Shown one piece after another: positions 10,103-20,307 of a DNA stretch of 64,000 bases. Source of the DNA: Pseudoips prasinana (lineage: Eukaryota > Arthropoda > Insecta > Lepidoptera > Nolidae); assembly GCA_951640165.1 (NCBI GenBank), contig OX621253.1:29209969-29273968 (forward strand), written 5' to 3'. The notes under the pieces are model-generated. The model ran no database searches. It worked only from the letters and a program-made list of their open reading frames with translations, and was not told the DNA's origin. The position numbers and the translations under genes were made by a program. The stretch's first letter is position 1; each line of letters begins with the position of its first letter.

Positions 10103-10250
10103 TATTATTAAGTAATTTTTATTGTTTTATCATTAATATTCACTTTTTACTCTTTGTTTTATATTTTATGTTTCGTTTTTTATGTTAATTTTGTTACCTA
10201 AATTTTAATTTTATTTAGCTATAGTATTTTTCATTTTATATTTAGTTTTA

Positions 10251-11552
10251 TAGACCAGGGTCGATAATTTTTAAAACAAAAAAAAATAGTAGTAGGATGA
10301 AACCCATTAGAAAAGGAGGGGAATATTATAAAAATTAAAGGAAAAATAATTTACGGGCGATCTGAGGTCGGGAAGGGGATGGGGGTGAGTTTTAAGGGTA
10401 AAAAACGGTTTTTCTCGATTTCCGGCAAAACTAAAAGTCCTATCGAAAAAAGTCAAATGGCTGAGTTGTAGGTAATAAAAAGATCTAAAACTTTTGTATT
10501 TACACTTTTTTCACATAACGTCAAAATTTATGTGATAACTTCAAAAAACCAAGTTTTTGGTTTTTTATTTTTATCTTTTACAAACATTTTTCTTTTATAA
10601 CGAAATTTGGTGAAAACTTATCTTTTTATGTCCCAAATACGCTGTAATTTATTTAACTAAAAATATTTATTTTTTCTCCTTATTTTGAATTAATATCGAA
10701 AAAACACCCTAATTTTCAATCGAAAAATCACCCGTCAAAATAACAGCTTTTTTCAAAAAGTTGGTATGTTTTCTGTTCGTTGAAATCTCTACTTTCCGAT
10801 GGTGAAAAAAAAAATATGATACCATAGTAAATCTTCTCAGAAAATGCAAAAAATCGAAAAACCTCGAATTCGAAATTGTTTTTAATAATATAAAGAAATT
10901 TGAGCTATTTATTAAAATTAACATTTTAATTACTCTAAAAACGTTAGCTTACATGTTACATTGATTAAAAAAAATGCAAATACAAATATACTACTATAAT
11001 TAACAAACAAATAAGTTAATAAAATTAATATTTAATAAGACTTGTACAATATTTGGAGAAAGTTGTCGAATCTTCTTTGAATTACATGCGTAGATGTCTA
11101 TTTATAACTATTTTAAGTTAAATTATATACCTGAGTGACCTACGAAAAATAGTAGAAAAATAGTAGAACGAACTAGAATTGTTGAAATGGCTGCTGAAAT
11201 TGTTTTAGAAGATATACGTTCTAAAGTATATGATATGAATTGCTACAAAACTCTCGATATAGACGAAGGCAATCTTTTTAAGGATGTTCCTAAAACTTTG
11301 CAAGTTTTTTTGAATGTTGTGTGTAAGAGTAATAAAGAAAAAAGTAAATATAACGTTCGTAGGATGGATAAAATAGTGGCCACAATGTCTCATTGCATCA
11401 TCACATCTGTAAGGCCACGTTCTTTTTTATCTCCAATTTTACTTGGTTTGTCGTCTATGATTCACAAAAAATATGCCTCGAAAGGATTGATCGACTCATT
11501 ATCCAATTTAGGTTTGTGTTCCTCATACAAAGAAACTTTGCGCTTTGAAGCG
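10251..11552. repeat. Left arm of the fold-back element
   Basis: It holds noncoding AT-rich DNA (10251-11186) and the first 122 codons of the ORF beginning at 11187. The antisense ORF at 10709-10924 is mirrored exactly at 12667-12882 and has no family motif. Confidence 0.85.
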
Positions 11553-12041
11553 TCGATTATCAAGGACCCTGCTAATCATATTGTTTCTCCAGATTCATAT
11601 GTTCAATTCGTTTTTGACAATGCCGATCATAACACATGCACAATTGATGGCAAAAATACTTTCCATGCAATGGGTGGAATAATGGTTTTTACTCCGGCGT
11701 CTAGTGTTACTTCAAAGAAAAGCATCTTTAGATTAAAACAGATTCCATCTTCTAAAGAAATAGGTGAAATTGGATTCGTGAAACTGAAACATTTTGAAAA
11801 CAAAAACTCTGATGGATTAAAAACAGTTCAGATAGAAGATGTTTTAGATGCTGCGGACAACTATGAAATTTCTTCGGCAGATTTTACATGGACTTATTCA
11901 AAATTCGCAAACAACAAATCCGATGGTTGGAATGGGTTCATGGAGAAGTTACATACTAATTTGACTTATCATGTTTCAAAAATTATTCCTGTGCCATTTA
12001 TAAAAAATCCACCGAGTGATTATGATACCATTTTTTTATGA
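11187..12041 (+). CDS. ORF of the fold-back element; unnamed family with a 'FDNADHN...TFHAMGG' motif; C-terminally truncated
   Basis: 284 codons starting at an ATG in the context TTGAAATGG. Codons 1-122 lie in the left arm and the rest in the single-copy core. I see VQFVFDNADHNTCTIDGKN and TFHAMGGIMVFTP at about residues 140-170, and NPPSDYDTI near the end. From memory, these motifs occur in large uncharacterised metazoan proteins in which PPSDYDTI is followed by a long further region. Here a stop comes four residues after it, where the inverted arm begins. No membrane segment or signal peptide is evident. Function unknown; a transposition-related protein is my inference from its place inside a TIR element. 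The ORF is open throughout. Confidence 0.6.
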   Translation: MAAEIVLEDIRSKVYDMNCYKTLDIDEGNLFKDVPKTLQVFLNVVCKSNKEKSKYNVRRMDKIVATMSHCIITSVRPRSFLSPILLGLSSMIHKKYASKGLIDSLSNLGLCSSYKETLRFEASIIKDPANHIVSPDSYVQFVFDNADHNTCTIDGKNTFHAMGGIMVFTPASSVTSKKSIFRLKQIPSSKEIGEIGFVKLKHFENKNSDGLKTVQIEDVLDAADNYEISSADFTWTYSKFANNKSDGWNGFMEKLHTNLTYHVSKIIPVPFIKNPPSDYDTIFL

Positions 12042-12049
12042 TACCATTG

Positions 12050-12415
12050 CGCTTCAAAGCGCAAAGTTTCTTTGTATGAGGAACACAAACCTAAATTGGA
12101 TAATGAGTCGATCAATCCTTTCGAGGCATATTTTTTGTGAATCATAGACGACAAACCAAGTAAAATTGGAGATAAAAAAGAACGTGGCCTTACAGATGTG
12201 ATGATGCAATGAGACATTGTGGCCACTATTTTATCCATCCTACGAACGTTATATTTACTTTTTTCTTTATTACTCTTACACACAACATTCAAAAAAACTT
12301 GCAAAGTTTTAGGAACATCCTTAAAAAGATTGCCTTCGTCTATATCGAGAGTTTTGTAGTAATTCATATCATATACTTTAGAACGTATATCTTCTAAAAC
12401 AATTTCAGCAGCCAT
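12050..12415 (-). pseudogene. Duplicate N-terminal part of the fold-back ORF
   Basis: The first 122 codons of the 11187-12041 ORF are repeated here in opposite orientation, from the ATG at 12415 down to the junction at 12050. Beyond the junction the frame ends after about nine unrelated codons. It can encode only a truncated N-terminus, unless it pairs as RNA with the plus-strand copy. Confidence 0.8.
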
Positions 12416-13351
12416 TTCAACAATTCTAGTTCGTTCTACTATTTTTCGTAGGTCACTCAGGTATATAATTTAACTTAAAATAGTTATAAATAGACATCTA
12501 CGCATGTAATTCAAAGAAGATTCGACAACTTTCTCCAAATATTGTACAAGTCTTATTAAATATTAATTTTATTAACTTATTTGTTTGTTAATTATAGTAG
12601 TATATTTGTATTTGCATTTTTTTTAATCAATGTAACATGTAAGCTAACGTTTTTAGAGTAATTAAAATGTTAATTTTAATAAATAGCTCAAATTTCTTTA
12701 TATTATTAAAAACAATTTCGAATTCGAGGTTTTTCGATTTTTTGCATTTTCTGAGAAGATTTACTATGGTATCATATTTTTTTTTTCACCATCGGAAAGT
12801 AGAGATTTCAACGAACAGAAAACATACCAACTTTTTGAAAAAAGCTGTTATTTTGACGGGTGATTTTTCGATTGAAAATTAGGGTGTTTTTTCGATATTA
12901 ATTCAAAATAGGGTGAAAAAATAAATATTTTTAATTAAATAAATTACAGCGTATTTGGGACATAAAAAGATAAGTTTTCACCAAATTTCGTTATAAAAGA
13001 AAAATGTTTGTAAAAGATAAAAATAAAAAACCAAAAACTTGGTTTTTTGAAGTTATCACATAAATTTTGAGGTTATGTGAAAAAAGTGTAAATACAAAAG
13101 TTTTAGATCTTTTTATTACCTACAACTTTGCCATTTGACTTTTTTCGATAGGACTTTTAGTTTTGCCGGAAATCGAGAAAAACCGTTTTTTACCCTTAAA
13201 AACTCACCCCCATCCCCTTCCCGACCTCAGATCACCCGTAAATTATTTTTCCTTTAATTTTTATAATATTCTCCTCCTTTTCTAATGGGTTTCATCCTAC
13301 TACTATTTTTTTTCACTTTTTATTATTTTTAAAGGGATCTACCCTGGTCTA
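12050..13351. repeat. Right arm of the fold-back element
   Basis: Reverse complement of 10251-11552. It carries a second copy of the ORF start on the minus strand. A few differences are visible, for example Cys to Tyr at ORF residue 19, and extra bases near 13325-13340. Confidence 0.85.
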
Positions 13352-13525
13352 TTAGTTGTTATATATTGTTTGTTTTTTACTTATGTCATGAGTGTTATGA
13401 ATCTGTGCATGTTGTGACACCTTAATAAACTGTGCATTTGATTTTAATTTTTAAGTGTTGTATTTAGACTAGCAATAATGTAATAGTTACTGGTTGTCCT
13501 AAATAAATAAATAAATAAATTAGGG
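13352..13525 (+). repeat. Probable 3' UTR end of the LINE at 9530-10102
   Basis: AT-rich DNA ending in four AAAT units (about 13504-13520). It is separated from the LINE coding remnant only by the fold-back element. No coding sequence. Confidence 0.5.
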
Positions 13526-13690
13526 AAATAATCCCTGTGTCGCGGGGTACTTTACAAACATACACAAATTACATCCAGACTCAGAACAACTATTTCTGGG
13601 TCACACAAATAGTTGTCCGGCGCGGGACTCGAACTCGCGACACGAAACGGTGAGTCGACTATCTTAGCCGCTGTGCCACACTGTTGCCCT
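13525..13690 (-). repeat. SINE-B, tRNA-derived
   Basis: The minus-strand head lies at about 13605-13680, with A-box-like GTGGCACAGCGGCTAAG and B-box-like GGTTCGAGTCCCGCG... in the pattern GCGGGTTCGAGTCC. The body contains ATAGTTGTTCTGAGTCTGG and ends at GTACCCCGCGACACAGGG. Related pieces lie at 31000, 35245, 54726 and 57990. Confidence 0.75.
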
Positions 13691-14149
13691 TCCTGTGGGA
13701 AATATTCCTTCAGGTCGACCTCTACTCTCCCCACGCGGTTAAATGAAATAAAGAATATCGTCACCCATATTGTTTGCCGTCAGCCACACAGCAATTCATT
13801 AATAAAACTACAATAGTATACATTAACTTACTAATCATATTATACCCTAACACCGCTAAACGTTTTGTAGCGCTAAAATATTTCTTTTCAACAAAGGAAA
13901 TAGCAGCAAACCAGTAAACCACTTTTATATCGTTGAACAAAAAGAAATTTCATATTTTAATCTTTGAAGTAGGTATGGCTAGAAAATTACTTTACCTTAA
14001 GCTTGGAAACTGACCTGACTGAAGAAACGATGATCTGCGTAAATAACCATATGTTTTTAGAATTGGCGATAAATATAATAAAATCGTAGGAAAGTCAAAA
14101 CTGTACATTGAATATTTTTTTAAAAAGATACTTGAGATGTGATGTACAA
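13691..14149. other. Spacer; small RTE 5' fragment at 13757-13795
   Basis: GTTTGCCGTCAGCCACACAGC is the reverse complement of the RTE 5' end (see 48527). The remainder is AT-rich with no recognised element. Confidence 0.45.
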
Positions 14150-14380
14150 TCGATATCGAAGCCAAAAATATAGTTCTTAGAATTTTTGTCTGTGTGTATG
14201 TATGTCCGGGCTAAACTCAAAAAGTACTGCATGGATTTACTTCAAATTTTGCATGAATATTACTAAGACTGTGGTCAACATATAGGCTACATATTATTAC
14301 GCTATCATCTACTGGGGAGGAGCTGTGATAATTTAAAAAATTGTACGCGGGTAAAACCGCGGGGCACAGCTAGTAATAAA
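14150..14380 (+). repeat. Family C dispersed repeat ('GGGTAAAACCGCGGGGCACAGCTAGT')
   Basis: TGTCTGTGTGTATGTATGTCC is followed by a region on adjusting to a bound target (ATGGATTTACTTCAAATTTTGC) and ends ACCGCGGGGCACAGCTAGT. Copies are at 46985, 47156, 54250 and 57535. The CTAG(T) end with a GC-rich upstream stretch is Helitron-like, but I cannot prove it. Confidence 0.55.
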
Positions 14381-14384
14381 TAAA

Positions 14385-14570
14385 TCATGTCTTCCTGGTC
14401 GAATTTCGGCTAGACTAGCCATATATTGCACTAGTGTGTGCGCAAACACAGGAGGACTTTCTATTCCATCACTCTCATGATCCGATGGTATTACTAGCAT
14501 GACCGGTAAGAATAAAGGTACGAAACTGACGGATTTGCGTGCTCTCCGAAGCACGGGGGTGTAATTATCT
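14385..14570 (-). repeat. Repeat G fragment
   Basis: GCTAGACTAGCCATATATTGCAC...GCGCAAACACAGG...CATCACTCTCATGATCCGATGG is the inverse of 53765-53875. It is noncoding. Confidence 0.5.
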
Positions 14571-14584
14571 CTTATTCACTTTTG

Positions 14585-14645
14585 AATTTTCCTGACCCGA
14601 TATTTGAATTCAGGACCTCATTACCGATAGTCTAACGAGCGAATG
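14585..14645 (-). repeat. Decayed tRNA-like SINE head
   Basis: CCTGACCCGATATTTGAATTC...ACCTCATTACCGATAGTCTAACGAG resembles 4139-4208 (both minus strand), so the two are probably copies of one SINE head. Confidence 0.4.
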
Positions 14646-14745
14646 ATGAGTTCATCCTCATCGTTGGCTATAAAGAGGAAAAGGAATAGCAAGAAAGTAT
14701 ATCTACACTTTTTCAAACAAAGAGGAGGTTAGCAAATCTATTGTC

Positions 14746-14893
14746 CAGACGCCAGCACATCCAGCTACCACAATCTGCCAAATTTCTTTTATTGATTTTC
14801 AACTTTATCACATAACCATAAGGTTCACTTTCAATTGGGGAAATTTGACAGATTAATGTTGGTGTTTGGGTAAGCTTGATGTGCTGGCGTCTG
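14746..14893. mobile_element. MITE, copy 1 (CAGACGCCAGCACAT termini)
   Basis: Begins CAGACGCCAGCACAT and ends ATGTGCTGGCGTCTG, with a TA dinucleotide at the right (894-895). Its interior matches 40418-40552 and 62380-62513. It is noncoding, 148 bp. TA flanks and CAG...CTG ends point to a Tc1/mariner-type helper. The left TA has become TC. Confidence 0.8.
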
Positions 14894-15034
14894 TACGTGG
14901 TTTTTTTCCTCCATCCTTTGGTGTACTGATAAGTAACAATTTATTGACGATCTTCATTCAAGAAACAAGTTTTTTGCAATACAGTAAGTGTGCTGTTGTT
15001 TTTTCAGCTTCATCCAGGTTCTTCATTCATCCTC

Positions 15035-15350
15035 GGGGCTGCGGTGGCAATATGAAAAGTGTCCCCTACTGCCACCACGTGCAAGCAGCTCCGGGAAGAC
15101 AGCGATTTGTTTGTGGTGCAGTTGCTGTGCCGGACTGGCAGGAGTCGGTAATAGGTAAGGGTAATCCAGAGACCTCCCAGGGTACGTGTCCCGTTCGTCT
15201 AGGACATGGCGCAAAAGGGGGCACCGGAGCAGTATACCCGCGTTGCCGGGGCTCCCCCCATCAGGCGCCAGAAGAGTCTACAACAGATTAGGTTTAGTCA
15301 GTGCGAGTTCGACATACCCACCCGCAGACACTTTATGCGAGTGAATCCAC
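15035..15350 (+). repeat. Element E retroposon, copy 1
   Basis: Matches 44119-44458 over about 300 bases (AAGCAGCTCCGGGAAGACAG, GCCGGACTGGCAGGAGTC, CATGGCGCAAAAGGGG, GTTTAGTC...GTGCGAGTTCGACATACCC). It is GC-richer than its surroundings. No ORF is conserved between copies, so it is probably a LINE 3' UTR or a SINE. Confidence 0.65.
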
Positions 15351-15381
15351 TCGCATATTGCTCTCTCTATTGAGCCACTCG

Positions 15382-15427
15382 CTATTGAGACAATGCCTAT
15401 GTAATCACATAGGCATTGTCTCAATAG
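15382..15427. repeat. Perfect hairpin, 21-bp stem, 4-base loop
   Basis: Arm 15382-15402 is exactly reverse-complemented at 15407-15427 around AATC. A partial third copy of CTATTGAG lies just upstream (15367-15374). Confidence 0.9.
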
Positions 15428-15539
15428 ACTCTTCATTCTAGCAAAACAGTCAGTGCATCGATAATTTTTGTGCGGTAGTTAATACTTAACCAGAATTTCA
15501 CTTTACGTAAGTATGGAATAGGGGCAGTAGAGACCGCGT

Positions 15540-15914
15540 TTGCATATCTATATCATCAGCCTGATATTTTCCACTGCTGCTATGCCCCCGAAGATGTCTA
15601 AAGTTGCAATTTGGAGGAATTTGCCGCAGTCACCGCGCTTGATATGGGAGTTGGCGACCGCACTGCTCGACTATCTAGTGTATCCCTTAGTCGCTTTTTA
15701 CGAAAGCCACGAGATGGTATGGGTTATACACTACATTCTTTCTGTGTTTTCCGGCCCAGAAACAATACCACACGGCTAAATTTATATCTACGTGATGTCT
15801 ATTCATGATATAAAAGGCCATATATAGGATTCCATTGCTTGGCCATGTGTAAAGGAACAGAAGAAGAAGAGACGGACAAAAATAGCAAAGAACTGAAGTC
15901 TATAATTCAGAGTA
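15540..15914. other. Unassigned stretch
   Basis: Two overlapping ORFs of 65-79 codons lack family motifs. The region resembles a decayed coding or UTR fragment (CCGCAGTCACCGCGCTTGATATGGG), but I cannot assign it. Confidence 0.35.
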
Positions 15915-16746
15915 ACTTCTACTAATGTTTTTAAACTTTCGCGATTTGTACACATTTTTATATACTGTGGACACGGGTCTCATCGCGATAAATATTTAGG
16001 TAAATGATTACCTTGTTTACCCGACGTTTCGGCATGGATTGCACCAGCCGTGGTCACGGGTCGACTGGTGTGGCTCGGCAGCGTCGTCTCCGTGAAGCTC
16101 GGGTTTCGGTATCTACCCTCGCATGGTCTTGATATTTTTCATTTTCCTTTACGAAACTGTCGGTACACACGACACTAATGACATCAGCGCCCGGGCGCAC
16201 TACGTTGGTTACGCGACGATGGCACTTCGTTATTACAGGATTCCAAGATGGTGAGAGGCGGTATCCGTCTTCCCGGTTGAAATTGATATGTTTCTTTATT
16301 TCAACCGCTTCACGTACTATTCTGGAGTAATAGTGACGATCGGTGGAGAGGACCTGTGGCTTGTGTAAATTTGTAATCCAGTGTTGGGATCCTGTGTCGA
16401 CTACGTGCTCAGCTATTGCTGATTTATTAACCTGTCGGTTCCTGACAGCTGCGATATGTTCTTTGGCCCTTTCAGCAATAGATCTTTTAGTTTGGCCAAT
16501 ATAAAACATACCGCAGTTGCACTCAAACCTGTAGACGCCCGGTGTTTGAAGAGGAATAACATCCTTCGGTGTACGCAGCTGGTTTGAGATTTTGGAGATC
16601 GGACTATATACAGTCTTGATGGAGTATTTCTTTAGTACTGATCCAACTTTATCCGTTACTCCTTTCACGTAAGGTAAAAACGCTGGTGCTCTGCTTACTT
16701 CCGGGTGCTTCTCCCTCCTCTTCGTCCGTTTAATGCCCCCCTTCAA
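15915..16746 (-). pseudogene. Penelope-like element, C-terminal GIY-YIG endonuclease and 3' end
   Basis: A minus-strand ORF of 230 codons from 16746 to 16054. Residues 69-97 hold GVYRFECNCGMFYIGQTKRS and AERAKEH, the GIY-YIG nuclease signature with its preceding Cys pair, as in Penelope-like retroelements (RT followed by GIY-YIG). No RT motif is upstream, so the copy is 5'-truncated. The C-terminal third is low in recognisable motifs. Downstream on the minus strand are a noncoding end with ACCCGTGTCCACAGTATAT and a TTTAAAAACATTA border; this end recurs as an inverted pair at 35833-36006. The ORF is open as far as it goes. Confidence 0.8.
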
Positions 16747-17350
16747 AACTTCTACTAGTTAAGGTTTCCTCAACAATAAACCAAAATTTTTTCACTAAGC
16801 CGTATGGAACCCTACGTTTGAAGGTTTTTTATTGTTTGTATTGAAAATATACACTTTTTTTTATGAAATCTATACATATACCAGTTCTGCGAAGTTCGTT
16901 TGCAAAAAGTATTTGATCTATTTCCAATGGGAAAGTTTCAACGGAACTTTGTGTTATATTCTGAACAAAAGGATCATTCCGAGAAATAGGGAATTACAAG
17001 TTGCCCGCTCCACACACTTAAGAAGTAGACAAGACCTAATCTTACGCCTATGAAATATCTGGAATAGTTTATTGTACAGATCTTGCAGCAAACAGAAAAT
17101 TATTCAACTTACAACCACACTAGCCCTGAAGACGATCTTCTGAAATATTTTTTCATATATTCCTCTTCTTCTAAAAAATTTAAACAGTTGTTATATTAAT
17201 CTGTTTTTTTAAATACGGACGGAACCACTACGAAAGAATTCCGTAGCGAATACTAAAATTTGCTACTTTGGAACAATGAGACTTATGCTTTAACGGTAAT
17301 AAATAGAAACAGATATTAAGTCATGATACCAAACTTGAAGCATTGCAATT
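16747..17350. other. AT-rich spacer
   Basis: Nothing recognised. The plus-strand ORF at 16832-17053 has no motif. Confidence 0.4.
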
Positions 17351-17355
17351 GGTTA

Positions 17356-17545
17356 GTAGCACATAGCTCGTAGAATCGACCGCTGCGAGGTTCTCGAGTG
17401 TTGACGTCAAAACACAAGACACCTTGAGAGCCTACAAGAGAGACCAATACTCTTGTGAGAGTCGCCGAAACTGGATGCTGATTGAGGAGCCCTATTTCCA
17501 GCAGTGGACATCTTCCAGCTGCAATCATCAAAGGCAAACCAAGTC
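17356..17545 (+). pseudogene. Very decayed RTE-like LINE fragment
   Basis: CACATAGCTCGTAGAATCGAC and GGTTCTCGAGTG, later ACTGGATGC and CAGCAGTGGACATCTTCC, align in order with 51487-51700 of the RTE element. No frame survives. Confidence 0.45.
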
Positions 17546-17604
17546 GAATCATAAAAAGGTAAACTGTAAAACGAGAACAAATAGTCGTTGATGACAGGGC
17601 CCGC

Positions 17605-18010
17605 ACTATTTAGCTTGATACTCTTGCACTGCGGAGAGACGTGGTGTCTCTATGTGTCCATTATCACATTTGTCACGGGGAGAATTTAGAGGAATGGTTC
17701 GAACTTATACCTGCCGCCACATTACCTCTTGCCAGAAGTGGAAATTTCATCCAGGTGGGATGAACAGTCATCTACCATCGCGCGTTTCACAATAATTTTT
17801 TTCCCGCGTACTACCACTCTGTGGAATCAATTAACTTCGGAGGTATTTCCGATCCGGTATGGCAAAGCAACTTTCGAGAAGCGAGCCTATTCCTTTTTTA
17901 AAGGCCTGCATCGCACTTGCAGCTCCTCTGGTGCTGTAAATGTCCATGGACGACGGTGATCACTTACCATCAGGTGACCCACTTGCTCGTTTGCCATCCT
18001 ATTCTAAACC
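17605..18010 (+). pseudogene. LINE 3' end, second copy (see 8190)
   Basis: Contains the same frame remnant (FPRTTTLWNQL, PIRYGKATFEKRAYSF) and the same GATCACTTACCATCAGGTGA tail as 8190-8605. About 400 bp, frame broken, no RT domain. Confidence 0.75.
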
Positions 18011-18901
18011 TTATTCCAACAGCTCATGTCAGCTTCTTAAGAGGTATCGAAACTAAAAAGTACGTTTAAAGTAATCTAGATTTTCAAACCCTAGCCTGGT
18101 AGCATTGGCAACACTGCCGATCGGTTGTCAAAAATTGTACTAGCGAATTAAAATTAATAATTACTTATAAATAAATGTTTTTACGTTGTAAAATATAAAA
18201 TATTACTATTAGCAATCTAAATTGTAAGCTAAATAATTGAATGTGATTAGTTTTCTGAAGAAATAAACCCGAAACAACTGATATCTGTCGACGCATCAGC
18301 TGTCTGTCACTGCGCTGCTCGTGTCCAACGATTAAGTTTAAACTTTTGTGTGAAATCCCGGGGAGTATATTACTTATTCTTTATTTTACACATACATACT
18401 AACCTAACCAAACATTTATTCGACTCATTGATGTGAGTCACGTCCAATATTCTGTCTCCATTTGCTTGACGTACATTGTGGAAGCAAATTCGACGACTTA
18501 ATTAGCTGGCTACAGACATCACAAACTTCAATTACTCCATAACTATACTGATATAACATTGGCATTCGATAAATTTATTCCTATCTACACATACCTACTA
18601 AGTTAACTTGACTAGACCCTAGTAATGAACTCTGATTAGGTGTCATATAGATAAAGTTAAAAGTGCCCCACTACAGTTTGTAACTAAATTTTTAAGTGTT
18701 GCTTTATTATAAATCTATTATAAAGTTAATTGCCCATCTGTCTTGTATATACTTACTTATATTAATTCTACCTATAGATCTCTGTAGTTTATTTTTCATA
18801 TCTCACTCCTTTGACTTCAAATACATCTTAACCTCTTATTTCTGTCTAGTTTTCTGTTCACCCTCTCTTTGTTTTCAGCCCATCCTCATTCACCTCACAT
18901 C
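18011..18901 (+). other. Probable 5' UTR of the 18.9-28.4 kb LINE and flank
   Basis: No long ORF. CTGTCACTGCGCTGCTCGTG near 18302 marks a local GC rise that could be the start of the LINE 5' UTR, but I cannot place its first base. TTTGTTTTCAG just before 18878 looks like a splice acceptor but is probably incidental. Confidence 0.35.
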
Positions 18902-20305
18902 ATGCAGACCCGAAGCATGGCTGTAACTCAAGTAGCTGAACATAAGTTGAAATCAGCTCTCAAGGACTTACAGACATACCAAGATCAGTGTCATAAACTT
19001 GAACAGGAGCGTGAGGAGAATGAGATAGAGATAAAAAGGGTCATTGATAGTAACACATCACTGAAAAGAGAACTTGTGCAACTCAACCACCAACTAGAGT
19101 CTACTATTGAAGAGCGAGACAGACTGCATGCGGAGACAGAGTCTTTTGATAAGTGTAGAGTGTTATATGAAGAAGCACTGTTCAAAATTAGAGATCTTGA
19201 ATTAGAATTAATTAATTGTAATGAGAAGTTGTCAAATTATGTAAAAAACACAACTTGTCCAGTAGCCTCCATTAATCAGAGCTTGTATGACGAGTTGGCC
19301 AGTTGTAGTCCGGTGGGTCTCCCTATTAATACAACGGTGACCATTGATTTGACAGGGGATGACTGTGTAGACTGCCAGCCAAGCGTTAATTCCTTATGTA
19401 GTGACAAGCTAAAACAATACATACTTGAACTAAGTAAAGAACGTAGGGCATTATTAAACAAATTAGAAAATTATGAAATTAAATTAGAGGATAGCAAACT
19501 AATTTATGAAAAAGATACTCAGTGTTTGCTTTCTGAGATAAAAACTCTTGAGAAGTCCCTAGCAATCTCATATCACAGTTTCCAGTCATACAAAAATGAA
19601 ATGCAATTGCTAGCTGGAAAGTGTAATCCTGAAAGCAATAGGACATTGGAACCGATTAACACCAGTAGTGCAGTAGTGGAGTCATACACACAGCTGGGAT
19701 CAGAGTCACCAGTATCTCCACAAAATGACATTACTAAACATAGCTCCATACTGTATTCCGATGAAATGGGTAAGGGCCTTGGTACCTTGCTTTGTAATAA
19801 GCTGAGTTGTTCCTTTGTCAACTACTGTATGCCAGGATTACATTATAAAGATATAATACATAAATTAATTCAGAATAAACACAGTGCCAAATCATGTATA
19901 ACTCTAATGGTAGGAAATTGTAAAAACTTAAAGAAAAAAGACATTACAGATAGTTTCACTGAGATGTTAGAATTAGACTGTAATAAGATAATATTGTGTG
20001 CCTTCCCCTATGTGTCCAATGTGCCTGATAGTACAAATAATTATATCCACAAGCTAAATATGCACCTACAGTTTTTGGTTAGCCATTATAGTGATAAATT
20101 TATATTTTTGGACACAAATAGTTTTATAGATTCTTGTAGGGTAACCATGAGTACAGTTACTGTCTCAAGAAAATTTTTGAACATACTTGCAAGTTTAGTA
20201 GCGGCACATATTAACTCAGTCATAAGTAGTATGATGAAGTCACTTTTTATACCATCTTTTAGTAATGTTATTAAAATCAATTTAGTTAGTAGTTTAAACA
20301 TGTAA
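18902..20305 (+). CDS. LINE ORF1: coiled-coil protein with a possible esterase-like C-terminal half
   Basis: 467 codons from the ATG in CACATCATGCAG. The reading frame is open further upstream only by way of non-ATG codons. Residues about 15-125 are rich in Leu, Glu, Lys and Gln with heptad-like spacing, predicting a coiled coil for trimerisation as in LINE ORF1 proteins. Residues about 285-450 (GKGLGTLLCNKL, ITLMVGNCKNL, IILCAFPYVSNV, FIFLDTNSF) resemble the SGNH/esterase-like domain described in CR1-type ORF1s, but I cannot confirm catalytic residues. ORF2 starts two bases after this stop (TAAGCATG), favouring reinitiation. A non-gag-like ORF1 without zinc knuckles fits the CR1 group. Confidence 0.7.
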   Translation: MQTRSMAVTQVAEHKLKSALKDLQTYQDQCHKLEQEREENEIEIKRVIDSNTSLKRELVQLNHQLESTIEERDRLHAETESFDKCRVLYEEALFKIRDLELELINCNEKLSNYVKNTTCPVASINQSLYDELASCSPVGLPINTTVTIDLTGDDCVDCQPSVNSLCSDKLKQYILELSKERRALLNKLENYEIKLEDSKLIYEKDTQCLLSEIKTLEKSLAISYHSFQSYKNEMQLLAGKCNPESNRTLEPINTSSAVVESYTQLGSESPVSPQNDITKHSSILYSDEMGKGLGTLLCNKLSCSFVNYCMPGLHYKDIIHKLIQNKHSAKSCITLMVGNCKNLKKKDITDSFTEMLELDCNKIILCAFPYVSNVPDSTNNYIHKLNMHLQFLVSHYSDKFIFLDTNSFIDSCRVTMSTVTVSRKFLNILASLVAAHINSVISSMMKSLFIPSFSNVIKINLVSSLNM

Positions 20306-20307
20306 GC

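Larger units (their letters stand above)
10251..13351. mobile_element. Giant fold-back element: two inverted arms of about 1.3 kb around a 0.5-kb core
   Basis: The sequence from TAGACCAGGG (10251) to 11552 is repeated in reverse complement from 12050 to CCCTGGTCTA (13351). The arms differ by only scattered bases, plus a small length change near the ends. The core (11553-12049) is single copy. The flanks read TTA|TAGACC...GGTCTA|TTA, so a 3-bp TTA (or 2-bp TA) target-site duplication is possible. It lies inside the 3' UTR of the LINE at 9530. A DNA transposon derivative is the best reading. The family is not recognised. Confidence 0.85.

Noticed and set aside
10709..10924. 71-codon ORF mirrored at 12667-12882
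   Set aside because: Low-complexity Phe/Ile/Ser-rich text inside the arms of the fold-back element; mirrored only because the arms are.
18841..18880. Splice acceptor before LINE ORF1
   Set aside because: Pyrimidine-rich text ending CAG occurs by chance in AT/CT-rich 5' UTRs and no donor or upstream exon was found.
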